Assembly: GCA_018702715.1 (NCBI GenBank)
Contig: JABIYQ010000008.1
Location: 1 to 27,224, forward strand
Reading direction: 5' to 3'
Length of the DNA stretch: 27,224 bases
Source: Desulfobacula sp.
GTDB taxonomy: Bacteria > Desulfobacterota > Desulfobacteria > Desulfobacterales > Desulfobacteraceae
Of this stretch, positions 1 through 9,514 are shown one piece after another (the stretch's first letter is position 1; every line of letters begins with the position of its first letter). The notes below the pieces were generated by a model. It had not been told where the DNA came from, ran no database searches, and saw nothing but the letters and a program-made list of their open reading frames with translations. Position numbers and translations under genes: made by a program.

Positions 1-384
1 AAGGGGTGAATACTAAACACAAAATTATAGTTTTTAATGGGAAATATCTCATCTTTATTTCCGAATTATTTTTTAAGCTGTTATATACAACTCAAATGCT
101 AACTCATAAGCTTTAAATTTTCAAGGCATTAAAAGACATGGATAGATGACCCTGCTTTGGTTATTTGATTTTTTATTCCCTTGAAAAATAAAGTGGATTC
201 ACCTATATTTATTTTTGCTCTTTTATTATATTAAAAACAATAGGATTCTTTCTTGTTATTTTTTACAAAAAAAGCTGTGAATTGTAAGGAATCCGGAGCA
301 AATCGTAATCAATAGTTTTTTGCGATACATTATAGGGGTATGATCATTGAATTTAAAACCCATCTAAATTATTTGGAGACAGTA
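1..384. other. AT-rich region with no gene, upstream of TPR protein
   Basis: No open frame with a ribosome binding site, no RNA gene and no convincing hairpin is seen here. The stretch is strongly AT-rich and carries several oligo-T and oligo-A runs. It should hold the promoter of the TPR lipoprotein, but I cannot single out a -35/-10 pair, and no -24/-12 element is visible. The leading 45 bases of a longer in-frame reading (from 340) lie here. They are judged untranslated because a GGAG element precedes the internal ATG at 385. Confidence 0.5.
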
Positions 385-2664
385 ATGAAAGCCAGTTTGA
401 AATTCATTTTTATCTTTGTCATTTTTTGTTTAACTCTCAGCTGCCAATCTGAACAGGAAAAAAAAGAATCCTTTTTTAACAGCGCAGATAAATATTATGC
501 CCAAAAAGAATATAAAAAGGCTGAAATCGAACTTAAAAATGCCATAAAAATAGACCCCCAATATATTCAAGCCAACTACCTATTAGCCGAAACCATGGTG
601 AAACTCGGAAATCTAAAAGGCGCCTTTGGACAGTATTCCAAAGTTATTCAGATCGATCCGGATAACATGGGTGCCCAATTAAAAGTGGCTGAATTTCTCT
701 TCCTTGGCAAAAACATTGATTCCTCCATGGAAAAGATTGTAAAAATTCTTGAAAAGGAACCTGAAAACATAAGCGCACTGCATCTCAAAGCGCAAATATA
801 TCTGGTGAAAAAAAATTACAAAAAAGCAGGGTCTGTTTATGAACAAATTTTAAATAGCGATACAAATAACATTGGTGCCCTGCAGAATCTGGCTAAGATT
901 AAGGAATTTGAAAATAAATCTGATGAAGCAGAAAATCTTCTTTTAAAGGCCCTAAAAATTGATGGACAAAATTTAAACGTATATTCCGCTTTAGCTGGAT
1001 TTTATATTAAGCACAAAGCATTCAAAAAAGCTGAATCTCAACTTAAAGATGCCATTGCAAAAAACCCTGCAAACGAAAAAGCACATATTCTTCTGGGTGG
1101 ATATTATTACAGCCAAAAAAAATATGGCTTAGCTGAAAAAGCCTATCAAAAAGCAATTGACACTGGGAATAATGCTGTTAAATCCCATATGATAATAGCA
1201 AATTTCTACAATCGTATTCAAAAGTTTGAAAAAGCATTGGATTCATATCAAAATGCATCTGCCCTGGAACCTGAAAATTTATCCATCAAAAATACCATTG
1301 CAAGATTTCATTTTGAGCAAAAGGATTTAGAAACGGCTGATACACTTGTCGATGAGATCCTTAACAAAAGACCGGAATACCATCTATCCCAGATACTCAA
1401 GACTGAACTTCTACTGCTTAAAAAAAAGTTTGACGATGTGCTTCCTATAGTTGAATCTTTAGAAAAGAACGAGCCAAAGTCCTTTAAAGTTCATTATTTA
1501 AAAGGTCTATACTATATCGGAACAAACAAAATTGATTTGGCCAAAGCTTCTATTTTAAAATCCATTGAACTGAATCCAAAATTTTTAAAGGCCAGACTTT
1601 TAGTTTCAAACCTTTATATGTCTGAAAGATCCTATGGCAATGCTCAAAAAGAAGCAAGCAATGCACTTGATCTTGATCCAAACAACTATAGCGCCAGAAT
1701 TATCAGGGCAAATGCCTTAATAGGTCTTAAAAAACCAGACCAGGCAAAAAAAGATTTCTTAAGACTAATGGAAGATTCACCGGAAAATCCACTTGCCTAC
1801 TTTCGGATGGGACTTTTACAGGCATCCCAAAAAAAATATGATTCAGCCTATGAATATTTTACCAAATCCTATGAAAAAAATAATTCTATATTAGAAACTT
1901 TTTTACAAATTATAAACATCCATGTCATGAAAAAAGAGTTCGAGACTGCCCATGAATTGTGCACAAAACAATTAACGATTGTTGAAGGGAACAATTCCGC
2001 CAAAGCTGTTATTCATAATATTCAAGCCCAGCTTTTTTCAGAACAAAAAAATGCAGCAAAAGCAGAACAATTTTTTACTAAGGCCATCAAAGCCGATCCA
2101 AAGCTCAGTACACCTTATAACGCACTTGCAAGGCTATATTTGGGAAAAAAAGAAAATAACAAAGCAGTTGAACAATATGAATCACTCCTAAAAATAAATC
2201 CAGACAATCCCAGTGCACACATGATGATCGGAAGCATTTATGACAGTGAAAAAAAATATGAAAAAGCTGCAGATCACTATCGCATGGCCTTAAAAATTAA
2301 TCCTGATTATTCTTCGGCAGCAAACAACCTTGCCTACCATCTTGCAGTTCGTACCCAAGAATTTGAAGAAGCGCTGGAACTGGCCAGTAAAGCCAAGGAA
2401 AAATTTCCGGAAGATCCTGCCATTGCAGACACCTTAGGTTTGGTATATTATCAGAAAGGGTTGTATGGGAATGCTGAAATTCAATTTCTGGATGCTTTGA
2501 AAAAATTGCCTGACAATGCAGAGATTAATTTTCATCTGGGTCTAAACTATGCGAAAAAAGGTGAAAGCCTCATGGCGAAAAAATCTTTAGAGCGGGCCTT
2601 GGAAATCAACAACAATTTTGAAGGCCATGAAGAAGCCAAAAAATTGATTGCTGAACTGAAATAA
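385..2664 (+). CDS. TPR-repeat lipoprotein, possibly PrsT-like
   Basis: Predicted protein of 759 residues built almost wholly of tetratricopeptide repeats, which form a helical scaffold for protein-protein contacts. The first 20 residues make a Lys-containing, Phe/Ile-rich signal peptide ending in LTLSC, so Cys20 is a probable lipidation site, although the box is not the canonical L-A-G-C. From about residue 25 to the end, 34-residue repeats recur with the usual A/G-x-x-x-Y and 'NP/DP' turn residues, on the order of twenty copies. The start at 385 is preferred over 340 because GGAG lies just upstream and the signal peptide then begins at Met. The overall plan recalls the PEP-CTERM-system TPR lipoprotein PrsT, but no exosortase or exopolysaccharide gene is in view, so that name is only a possibility. 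The sequence is very Lys/Asn-rich with many A-runs. Confidence 0.85.
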   Translation: MKASLKFIFIFVIFCLTLSCQSEQEKKESFFNSADKYYAQKEYKKAEIELKNAIKIDPQYIQANYLLAETMVKLGNLKGAFGQYSKVIQIDPDNMGAQLKVAEFLFLGKNIDSSMEKIVKILEKEPENISALHLKAQIYLVKKNYKKAGSVYEQILNSDTNNIGALQNLAKIKEFENKSDEAENLLLKALKIDGQNLNVYSALAGFYIKHKAFKKAESQLKDAIAKNPANEKAHILLGGYYYSQKKYGLAEKAYQKAIDTGNNAVKSHMIIANFYNRIQKFEKALDSYQNASALEPENLSIKNTIARFHFEQKDLETADTLVDEILNKRPEYHLSQILKTELLLLKKKFDDVLPIVESLEKNEPKSFKVHYLKGLYYIGTNKIDLAKASILKSIELNPKFLKARLLVSNLYMSERSYGNAQKEASNALDLDPNNYSARIIRANALIGLKKPDQAKKDFLRLMEDSPENPLAYFRMGLLQASQKKYDSAYEYFTKSYEKNNSILETFLQIINIHVMKKEFETAHELCTKQLTIVEGNNSAKAVIHNIQAQLFSEQKNAAKAEQFFTKAIKADPKLSTPYNALARLYLGKKENNKAVEQYESLLKINPDNPSAHMMIGSIYDSEKKYEKAADHYRMALKINPDYSSAANNLAYHLAVRTQEFEEALELASKAKEKFPEDPAIADTLGLVYYQKGLYGNAEIQFLDALKKLPDNAEINFHLGLNYAKKGESLMAKKSLERALEINNNFEGHEEAKKLIAELK

Positions 2665-2676
2665 TATTTTTTGACC

Positions 2677-3534
2677 ATGAAATTTCAAAATATCACATAT
2701 TCAATTCCCTGGAATCTTTTTTTGATCACCCTGGGAAGTATTATTGCCGGAATCGGTTTAAAAAGTATTGTAATTCCACATGGTATGATTACAGGCGGAT
2801 TTTCCGGTGCAGGAATTCTGGTTTTTTACTATACAAAAGTTTTTACGCCGGGCATATGGTATTTTATTTTAAATATACCCGTCTTTATTTTTGGCTGGGT
2901 CTTTATCAGCAAACGCTTTTTATTATACAGCATCTACGGTGCCTGTGTCCTGACCCTTGTAATTGATTTGGTTCAATTTGAAATCCAGGTCAAAGACCTG
3001 ATGCTGGCAGCTATGGCAGGCGGAGCTATCATTGGGGCAGGATCTGGTATCGTTTTTCGTTCCCTCGGTTCTGCCGGCGGTAACGATATCATATCAATCA
3101 TTTTAAACCAGAAATTCGGTGTCCGCATAGGCACATACAATTTCTCTTTTAATTTTGTATTGTTCTTTTTCAGTTTTGGATTATTGGACACAGATTTGAT
3201 TTTATATTCCATGGCCATGAGTTATATCACCGCCCAGGTGATTGAATATTTCATGATGTTGTTTAACCAGAGAAAATTAATCTTTATCATCTCAAAAAAT
3301 TCCAGGCAGATCGCTGATGAAATTAATAATAAACTCAAGCGAGGAGCAACTTTTCTAAAAGGAGAAGGAGCATACTCCGGCAAAAAAAAAGATATCATCA
3401 TGACTGTTGCCAATACTTTTCAGATCAAAAGAATCGAGGAAATTGCATTTTCTATTGATCCGGATGCCTTCTTAATTACGGAAAACACATTTAATGTGCT
3501 TGGGAAAGGTTTTTCCCGACGAAAGATTTATTGA
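2677..3534 (+). CDS. YitT family membrane protein (DUF161/DUF2179)
   Basis: Integral membrane protein of about 285 residues, the normal size for the YitT family, whose transport function is not established. The N-terminal two thirds hold five to six hydrophobic segments with the family's glycine-rich stretches (ITGGFSGAG near residue 35, and GAGSGIVFRSLGSAGGNDII near 115-135). The C-terminal 80 residues form a soluble DUF2179-like domain with the usual 'GATFLKGEGAYSG' type motif followed by a conserved hydrophobic and acidic tail. It begins 12 bases after the TPR gene, so the two are probably cotranscribed. An ATG at 2677 is chosen; a TTG at 2671 is possible, and neither has a clear ribosome binding site. 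It ends convergently with the ABC permease gene about 40 bases downstream. Confidence 0.88.
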   Translation: MKFQNITYSIPWNLFLITLGSIIAGIGLKSIVIPHGMITGGFSGAGILVFYYTKVFTPGIWYFILNIPVFIFGWVFISKRFLLYSIYGACVLTLVIDLVQFEIQVKDLMLAAMAGGAIIGAGSGIVFRSLGSAGGNDIISIILNQKFGVRIGTYNFSFNFVLFFFSFGLLDTDLILYSMAMSYITAQVIEYFMMLFNQRKLIFIISKNSRQIADEINNKLKRGATFLKGEGAYSGKKKDIIMTVANTFQIKRIEEIAFSIDPDAFLITENTFNVLGKGFSRRKIY

Positions 3535-3574
3535 TTCGCCTCAGACCTAAGGCCTGAAAATTTATAGAATCTAT

Positions 3575-4615
3575 TTATTCATAGGTAGTGTGTAATTTCG
3601 GATCAAATGCCTCTCTTATGCCCTCTCCGATAAAGGTGACAGTCATAAGGGTTATGACAAGGGCGGCCACCACAGAAGAAACAATCCACCAGGCCTCCAT
3701 GTTCTGCCAGCCCTGGGACAGCAATTCTCCCCAGGAAGGTGTCGGCGCAGGCAGGCCGAACCCCAGGTAATCAAGGGACGTTAATGAGACGATTCCCCCT
3801 GAAATTGCAAATGGCGCATATGTCACAATCACGGAAATTGTATTCGGGATGATGTGTTTAAAAATGATCCGTGCATGGGATGCTCCAAGAGATCTCATTG
3901 CCAGGATATATTCCTTTTCTTTTTCCTTGTAGGTCATGGTCCTCATGACCCAGGTAATGCCAATCCACCCGAAAAAAGCCATGATTAAAATCAATATCAT
4001 AAAATTGGGTATAACAATGGAGGCAATGATAATAATCACATATAAAAAGGGAATATTACTCCATATTTCAATAATACGCTGAAAGATTAAATCAAATTTT
4101 CCTCCGAAATATCCCATGGAACAGCCAATGGTAATGCCAATGGTGTAATTTAAGATCAAAAGAAAAAAAGAAAAAATAATAGCAGTGCGAAACCCATAGA
4201 CAAGACGTGAAAAAATATCCCTGCCCACATTGTCGGTTCCAAAATAATGTTTTTCCTTAAATGAAGGCGGGAACGGCGGATAAGTATTAAACTTCAAATC
4301 ATTCTCATAAGGGTTATAGGGCACGGGTGGCATAACAACAAAATTTGAAGTGTTTACAAATTTTGTTTTAAGATCCCTGTAATTGGTTTCATACTCATAG
4401 CCAAGGTCAAAGGCTGACCCCGGGATCATATTTGTATAGGTTGGAAAAAAAAACTTGCCGTCATAATAAACCATCACTGCCCTTGAGTTGATAAAAACCT
4501 CAGCAAAAAATGAGACAAAAATCATCACAAACAAAATGACAAAGGACCAGAATCCTCTTTTAATGGATTGAAACCGCTTGAATTTTTTTATGGTGACAGG
4601 ATTTAAAGATATCAT
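3575..4615 (-). CDS. ABC transporter permease, YejE-type (peptide/microcin C)
   Basis: Inner-membrane permease of 346 residues of the oligopeptide/nickel (DppC/OppC) superfamily, closest in plan to YejE. It has one N-terminal membrane segment (about residues 23-45) and a long extracytoplasmic stretch with many Pro, Tyr and Asn residues (about 46-135). The GTDNVGRDIFSRL-type motif introduces a core of five membrane segments. The EAA loop that contacts the ATPase is seen as 'SLGASHARIIFKHIIPN' about 100 residues from the C-terminus. The start overlaps the stop of the YejB-like gene by four bases (ATGA), pointing to coupled translation. It is the last gene of the unit; no ATPase (YejF) or binding protein (YejA) follows, so the partners must lie elsewhere. 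Confidence 0.88.
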   Translation of the reverse strand: MISLNPVTIKKFKRFQSIKRGFWSFVILFVMIFVSFFAEVFINSRAVMVYYDGKFFFPTYTNMIPGSAFDLGYEYETNYRDLKTKFVNTSNFVVMPPVPYNPYENDLKFNTYPPFPPSFKEKHYFGTDNVGRDIFSRLVYGFRTAIIFSFFLLILNYTIGITIGCSMGYFGGKFDLIFQRIIEIWSNIPFLYVIIIIASIVIPNFMILILIMAFFGWIGITWVMRTMTYKEKEKEYILAMRSLGASHARIIFKHIIPNTISVIVTYAPFAISGGIVSLTSLDYLGFGLPAPTPSWGELLSQGWQNMEAWWIVSSVVAALVITLMTVTFIGEGIREAFDPKLHTTYE

Positions 4616-5640
4616 TTAAACCTCACCCTGGGATCGACAAAGGCAACGCAAAGGTCAGACAAAATATTACCAACCATAAACAGCAGGGAAGATATAACAA
4701 GGATTCCCATTACCACAGGATAATCCCTATCAAGAATGGATTCATAACCCAAAAGACCCATGCCGTTAATATTGAATACTTTTTCAATTAAAAAAGATCC
4801 CATTAAAATGATGGAAATATTATTTCCAAAACTTGTTGCTATTGGGATCAGGCTGTTTTGCATGGCATGGTTCAATACTGCTTTTTTAAAAGGAAGACCT
4901 TTGGCAATTGCAGTTCTTACATAATCGGCAGACAGATTATCCATAAGCGTATTTTTCATCAAAAGCGTCATCACTGTAAATGACCCGACTACATAGGAGA
5001 ATAATGGAAGAATGGTATGCCAGGCAATGTCTCTCATTTTTTCAAACCAGCTCATCTCTTCAAAAAGTTCAGATACAAGGCCCCCCAGGGGGAACACATC
5101 ATAATTGGATGAAAACAAAACCAGCATAAGTACGCCCGCCACCCATCCTGGAATGGCATACCCCATGAAAATAATGATGGAGGTGATATTATCAAATCCT
5201 GTTTTATGCCGCACGGCTTTTGCCAGGCCAAGGGGAATGCATACCCCGTAAATCATCATCAGGCTTAGAATACCAAAATAAATAGAAATGGGAATTCTCT
5301 CTTTGATCATATCCCAGACCGGATCATAATAACGTGTGGATCTGCCAAGATCCCCCTGTAACACTTTTGACAACCAGATAAAATAGCTTGTCAATACGGG
5401 TTTATCAAAACCGTAATATTCTTTTAATTTTTGAATTTGTTCTTCAGAAAGGGGTTGGCCGCCAATGGGACCGGATGATTTGGATGATCCGCCTTGACTT
5501 GTCTGCATGGCCCTTGTGTCTGCAATAATTCTTTCAATAGGACCTCCGGGCACAAAACGAGTGATGGTAAATACCATAATGGTGATACCGATAAATGTCG
5601 GTATCACCAGAAGCAATCGTCTTATGAAATATGCCGTCAT
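4612..5640 (-). CDS. ABC transporter permease, YejB-type (peptide/microcin C)
   Basis: Inner-membrane permease of 342 residues of the DppB/OppB family. The start 'MTAYFIRRLLLVIPTFIGI' is the typical first membrane segment. It is followed by RFVPGGP, a Gly/Ser-rich insert near residues 45-65 characteristic of YejB-like permeases, and a periplasmic region containing the YYGFDKP motif. Five further membrane helices follow. The EAA-like loop reads 'AKGLPFKKAVLNHAMQNSLIP' in the C-terminal third. The start codon overlaps the alaS stop by four bases (ATGA), and the gene overlaps the next permease gene in the same way. This pair would form the heterodimeric channel of a peptide-type importer. Without ATPase or binding protein genes nearby, the substrate cannot be deduced. 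Confidence 0.88.
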   Translation of the reverse strand: MTAYFIRRLLLVIPTFIGITIMVFTITRFVPGGPIERIIADTRAMQTSQGGSSKSSGPIGGQPLSEEQIQKLKEYYGFDKPVLTSYFIWLSKVLQGDLGRSTRYYDPVWDMIKERIPISIYFGILSLMMIYGVCIPLGLAKAVRHKTGFDNITSIIIFMGYAIPGWVAGVLMLVLFSSNYDVFPLGGLVSELFEEMSWFEKMRDIAWHTILPLFSYVVGSFTVMTLLMKNTLMDNLSADYVRTAIAKGLPFKKAVLNHAMQNSLIPIATSFGNNISIILMGSFLIEKVFNINGMGLLGYESILDRDYPVVMGILVISSLLFMVGNILSDLCVAFVDPRVRFK

Positions 5641-8306
5641 GACATAATTTTAAAAACAGATTCAAGTGCCTGGTCAAGATTTTCAGGTTTTGTACCACCT
5701 GCCTGGGCCATATCAGGACGGCCGCCGCCGCCGCCACCCACTAATTTGGCAGCAGCTTTTACAATATCACCAGCCTTAAACTTTTTTGTTAAATCATCGG
5801 TAACAATGGAAATCAATAAGGCTTTACCTTTGGATTGGGCGCCCAGTAGAATGACTCCTGAGCCAATTTTTGTCTTGAATTTATCTGCCAGATCTCTTAA
5901 CTGGGAAGGGTTTTCAATATCCACTTTTTTTGAAATCACTTTGACTCCATTGATTTCTCTTATAGTTTCGTCCATATTTTCAACAGACTTTGATGCTATT
6001 TTTGCTTTCAGGGATTCAAGCTTTTTTTCAAGGTTTTTCTTATCTTTTAATAAAACCTCAATCTTTAATACCACATCCTCTTTTGGACCTTTTAACAGGC
6101 CTGCAGCTGATGTAAGAAGGCTTTGTTCCTTTTGAATATAATCAAGGGCTGTTTGACCGGTTGCTGCTTCAATTCTTCGAATGCCGGATGCAATACCACC
6201 TTCCGACAAGATTTTAAACAATCCAATATCACCGGATTTATTTGTATGCGTTCCTCCGCAAAGCTCCTGGGAGAATAACCCCTGGGATACAACCCTTACC
6301 ACATCCCCGTATTTTTCTTCAAAGAGTGCTGTAGCTCCTTTCTTAACTGCCTCATCAATATTCATTTCTTTTGTTTCAATACAATGATTTTCACGAATCC
6401 TTAAATTGACCTGATTTTCTATGGTCTTAAGTTCTTCTGTGGAAATAAAAGAAAAATGGGTAAAATCAAATCTTAATCTTGTGTCTGTCACAAGAGACCC
6501 TGATTGTTTTACATGATCTCCCAGAACATTCCTTAAAGCAGAATGCAGAATATGAGTGGCCGAATGGTTTAAGGCAGTATTCTGCCTTTTTCCTGCGTTA
6601 ACCTTGAGTATAAATGAATCTTCTTTTTTAGCTTCACCTTTTTTGACCAAACCTTTATGGATGACAATCCCGGTTGGATCTTTTATCGTATCCATAATGT
6701 TGATGACACAATTATCATTTTCAAAAACCCCTGTATCCCCTGCCTGTCCACCGGATTCTGCATAAAACACAGTATCAGCAGTAACAATTTCTATGGTATC
6801 ACCCGGCCCGGCTGTTTCAATTTCTTTGTCATCTTTGACAATTATCAGCACCCGGGATTTTCCTTCAATATTGTCATAGCCTTTAAAAGCAGTTTTCACC
6901 CCTTTTGAAGTCAAGGTTCTATAGGCTTCGCCAACGCCTGCGAATTTTTTCTTAGACTTTGATCTTTCTTTTTGCAGGGCCATATTTCTCTCAAAACCAT
7001 CCATATCAAGATTAATATTCATCTCTTTGACATGATCGATAATGATGTCCACGGGAAATCCAAAGGTATCGTAGAGTTTAAAAATCACATCGCCGGGAAT
7101 TTCTCTTTTTGATACAAACTCTTTCCCATCGTTCATATCTTTAACAAAAACAGGACCATCTCGCTCTGGAAGATCTTCAATTACTGTTTCTAACAGTTTC
7201 ATACCAGTTCCCAGAGTTTCAAGAAACTTTTCCTCTTCATTTTTAACTACATTTAAAATAAAGGCAGAAGATTCTTTAAGCTCGGGATAGGCTTTATCCA
7301 TAATTTTGAAAACGGTTTGTACCGTCTCATGCAAAAACGATTTGACAAGTCCGATACTTCTTCCATACCGGATAGCCCGCCTCATGATACGGCGAAGCAC
7401 ATATCCACGACCTTCATTGGAGGGCATAACCCCGTCACATATCAGAAATGCACTTGCCCTGGAATGGTCGGCAATGACTTTCATGGCAACTTCAACCAAA
7501 TCTGATTCATGGCGTTTTTTACCTGAAAGTTCGCCCACTTTTTCCATAATGGGAACAAACAGGTCTGTATCATAATTTGTAGGAACTCCCTGAAGAACGG
7601 AAATCACTCGTTCAAGTCCCAGACCTGTATCAATACTTGGCTTTGGCAGGGGTGTCATATTGCCCTGTTCATCTTTTTCAAACTGCATAAAGACAAGATT
7701 CCATAATTCCAGCCACCGGTCACAGTCACACCCTACTGCACAGTTCTTGTCATCACAGCCAAACTCGACACCCCGGTCAATATGAACTTCACTACAGGGC
7801 CCACAAGGTCCTGTATCTCCCATGGACCAAAAATTGTCTTCTTCACCCAATCTTACAATTCTTTCCTCCGGCACACCCACCTGATCCCGCCAGATATTAT
7901 AGGCTTCATCATCTTCATAAAAAACAGACACCCAGAGTTTTTCCTTGTCAAACCCATAACCGTTTGTGAGAAGATCCCAGCAAAAATCAATCGCTTTTTC
8001 CTTAAAATAGTCACCAAAGGAAAAATTACCCAGCATTTCGAAAAAAGTATGATGTCTTGCAGTATAACCGACATTTTCCAGATCATTATGCTTTCCACCG
8101 GCCCTGACACATTTTTGGGACGTTACAGCAGTCAAATAATCTCTTTTCTCATCTCCGGTGAACACAAGTTTGAATTGTACCATTCCGGCATTTACAAACA
8201 AAAGAGTTGGATCATCCTGTGGTACAAGTGAAGAGGATCTTACCTGCTGGTGATTATGTTTTTTAAAATATTCTATAAACGTTTTTCTGGCTTCATTGCC
8301 TGTCAT
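5637..8306 (-). CDS. alaS: Alanine--tRNA ligase
   Basis: Charges tRNA-Ala in the cytoplasm and clears mischarged Ser/Gly. The 889 residues match the family's usual 870-890. The class II catalytic core opens with the family's N-terminal block and shows 'SQKCVRAGGKHNDLENVG' and 'HHTFFEMLGNFSFGDYFK'. The editing domain has the zinc motifs HSATHILHSALR and CGGTH near residues 565-670. A coiled coil (about 715-760) leads into the DHHA1 C-terminal domain, which carries the Gly-rich run followed by RPDMAQAGG. The start is backed by AGGAG seven bases upstream. It follows recA in the same direction after 166 bp with no evident terminator, and it is translationally coupled to the downstream permease pair, which is an unusual arrangement. 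Confidence 0.98.
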   Translation of the reverse strand: MTGNEARKTFIEYFKKHNHQQVRSSSLVPQDDPTLLFVNAGMVQFKLVFTGDEKRDYLTAVTSQKCVRAGGKHNDLENVGYTARHHTFFEMLGNFSFGDYFKEKAIDFCWDLLTNGYGFDKEKLWVSVFYEDDEAYNIWRDQVGVPEERIVRLGEEDNFWSMGDTGPCGPCSEVHIDRGVEFGCDDKNCAVGCDCDRWLELWNLVFMQFEKDEQGNMTPLPKPSIDTGLGLERVISVLQGVPTNYDTDLFVPIMEKVGELSGKKRHESDLVEVAMKVIADHSRASAFLICDGVMPSNEGRGYVLRRIMRRAIRYGRSIGLVKSFLHETVQTVFKIMDKAYPELKESSAFILNVVKNEEEKFLETLGTGMKLLETVIEDLPERDGPVFVKDMNDGKEFVSKREIPGDVIFKLYDTFGFPVDIIIDHVKEMNINLDMDGFERNMALQKERSKSKKKFAGVGEAYRTLTSKGVKTAFKGYDNIEGKSRVLIIVKDDKEIETAGPGDTIEIVTADTVFYAESGGQAGDTGVFENDNCVINIMDTIKDPTGIVIHKGLVKKGEAKKEDSFILKVNAGKRQNTALNHSATHILHSALRNVLGDHVKQSGSLVTDTRLRFDFTHFSFISTEELKTIENQVNLRIRENHCIETKEMNIDEAVKKGATALFEEKYGDVVRVVSQGLFSQELCGGTHTNKSGDIGLFKILSEGGIASGIRRIEAATGQTALDYIQKEQSLLTSAAGLLKGPKEDVVLKIEVLLKDKKNLEKKLESLKAKIASKSVENMDETIREINGVKVISKKVDIENPSQLRDLADKFKTKIGSGVILLGAQSKGKALLISIVTDDLTKKFKAGDIVKAAAKLVGGGGGGRPDMAQAGGTKPENLDQALESVFKIMS

Positions 8307-8472
8307 GTCACAACTCCTAATTTGTACTCGTCTAAAAACCGCTAATTTTCCTGATTACTGCGCCGGACTCAACCATATCTTATAAAACCCCGGTTAATCT
8401 TCTGCTCCAAACAAAGCATATGCCCATAAGGATTTTCAGGTTTTCGATAAACACTAATTGCAAAAAATAATA

Positions 8473-9504
8473 TTACTTGGCTTCTTTATTTGAACCATTG
8501 CTGCCAGGTGTGGCAATCCCAAGTTGTTCTCGAACCTTGGACTCAATTTTTTCAAATATGTCTGGGTTGTCAATTAAAAAGATCTTTACATTCTCTCTTC
8601 CCTGGCCGATCCTTTCGCCTTCAAATGAATACCATGATCCACTCTTGTCCACAATCTCAAGGTCAACACCCATGTCCAGCAGATCCCCTGTTCGTGAAAT
8701 ACCCTCCCCATACATGAGGTCAAATTCTACACTTTTAAACGGGGGGGCCAGTTTGTTTTTCACAACTTTTACCTTAGTTCTGTTACCAACGATATCCTGC
8801 CCTTCTTTTATGGGAGAGGCTCTTCTTATTTCAAGACGCATGGATGCATAAAATTTCAAGGCATTACCACCAGTTGTGGTTTCAGGATTCCCATAAACCA
8901 CACCGATTTTCATCCGGATCTGGTTGATAAAAATAATGGTGGTATTGGTTTTGCCAATGGTGCCGGCAAGCTTTCTTAAGGCCTGGGACATTAGTCTTGC
9001 CTGAAGTCCCATATGGGAATCTCCCATATCGCCTTCAATTTCGGCTCGGGGAACAAGAGCCGCCACAGAGTCTACTACCATGATATCTATGCCACCACTT
9101 CTCACCAGCATATCGGCAATTTCAAGGGCCTGCTCCCCTGTATCCGGCTGGGACACTAAAAGTTCATCACAATCCACTCCAAGTCGTTTGGCATAGGCAA
9201 CATCAAGAGCATGCTCAGCATCAATAAAGGCCGCTATCCCACCATTCTTCTGCGCCTGGGCAACTGCATGGAGAGCAAGTGTTGTCTTTCCCGAAGATTC
9301 AGGGCCATATATCTCAACCACCCTGCCCCTTGGATATCCGCCAACCCCAAGAGCCTTATCCAGTGCAAGTGAGCCTGATCGTATAACGGGAACAGCTTCA
9401 ATTGCCCTGCCCCCAAGTTTCATAACAGATCCTTTGCCAAATTGGCGTTCAATCTGGCTCATTGCTGTTTTTACAGCCTTATCTTTTTCCAAATGTTTAT
9501 CCAT
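8473..9504 (-). CDS. recA: Recombinase RecA
   Basis: ATP-dependent strand-exchange protein that also promotes LexA self-cleavage in the DNA damage response. The 343 residues cover the whole family. Visible are the Walker A motif GPESSGKTT near residue 65, the Walker B strand IMVVDSVAAL near 140, loop L1 with the conserved 'EIEGDMGDSHMGLQARLMSQALRKL' region, and the L2 'INQIRMKIGVVYGNPETTTGG' region (both shown only by their family-defining parts). The C-terminal tail is short and not strongly acidic. AGGAG lies seven bases before the ATG. It starts 10 bases after pgpA, so recA is probably read from the pgpA promoter. I see no LexA-type box in the small gap, and no recX follows. Confidence 0.99.
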   Translation of the reverse strand: MDKHLEKDKAVKTAMSQIERQFGKGSVMKLGGRAIEAVPVIRSGSLALDKALGVGGYPRGRVVEIYGPESSGKTTLALHAVAQAQKNGGIAAFIDAEHALDVAYAKRLGVDCDELLVSQPDTGEQALEIADMLVRSGGIDIMVVDSVAALVPRAEIEGDMGDSHMGLQARLMSQALRKLAGTIGKTNTTIIFINQIRMKIGVVYGNPETTTGGNALKFYASMRLEIRRASPIKEGQDIVGNRTKVKVVKNKLAPPFKSVEFDLMYGEGISRTGDLLDMGVDLEIVDKSGSWYSFEGERIGQGRENVKIFLIDNPDIFEKIESKVREQLGIATPGSNGSNKEAK

Positions 9505-9514
9505 CTTCTTTCTC

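Noticed and set aside
3535..3574. Short imperfect hairpin TCAGACC/GGCCTGA between the convergent yitT and permease genes.
   Set aside because: The stem is only six of seven pairs and no T-run follows on either strand; too weak to call a terminator.
5494..6135. Long + strand open frame opposite alaS and the YejB-like gene.
   Set aside because: It is antisense to two well-supported genes, has no ribosome binding site and shows no recognisable motif.
8412..8424. The 13-mer CAAAGCATATGCC, shared with the sigma-54 promoter at 18039-18051, occurs between recA and alaS.
   Set aside because: The copy before alaS has GT instead of the invariant GC at -12, and a chance 13-base match within 27 kb is expected, so no sigma-54 promoter is called for alaS.
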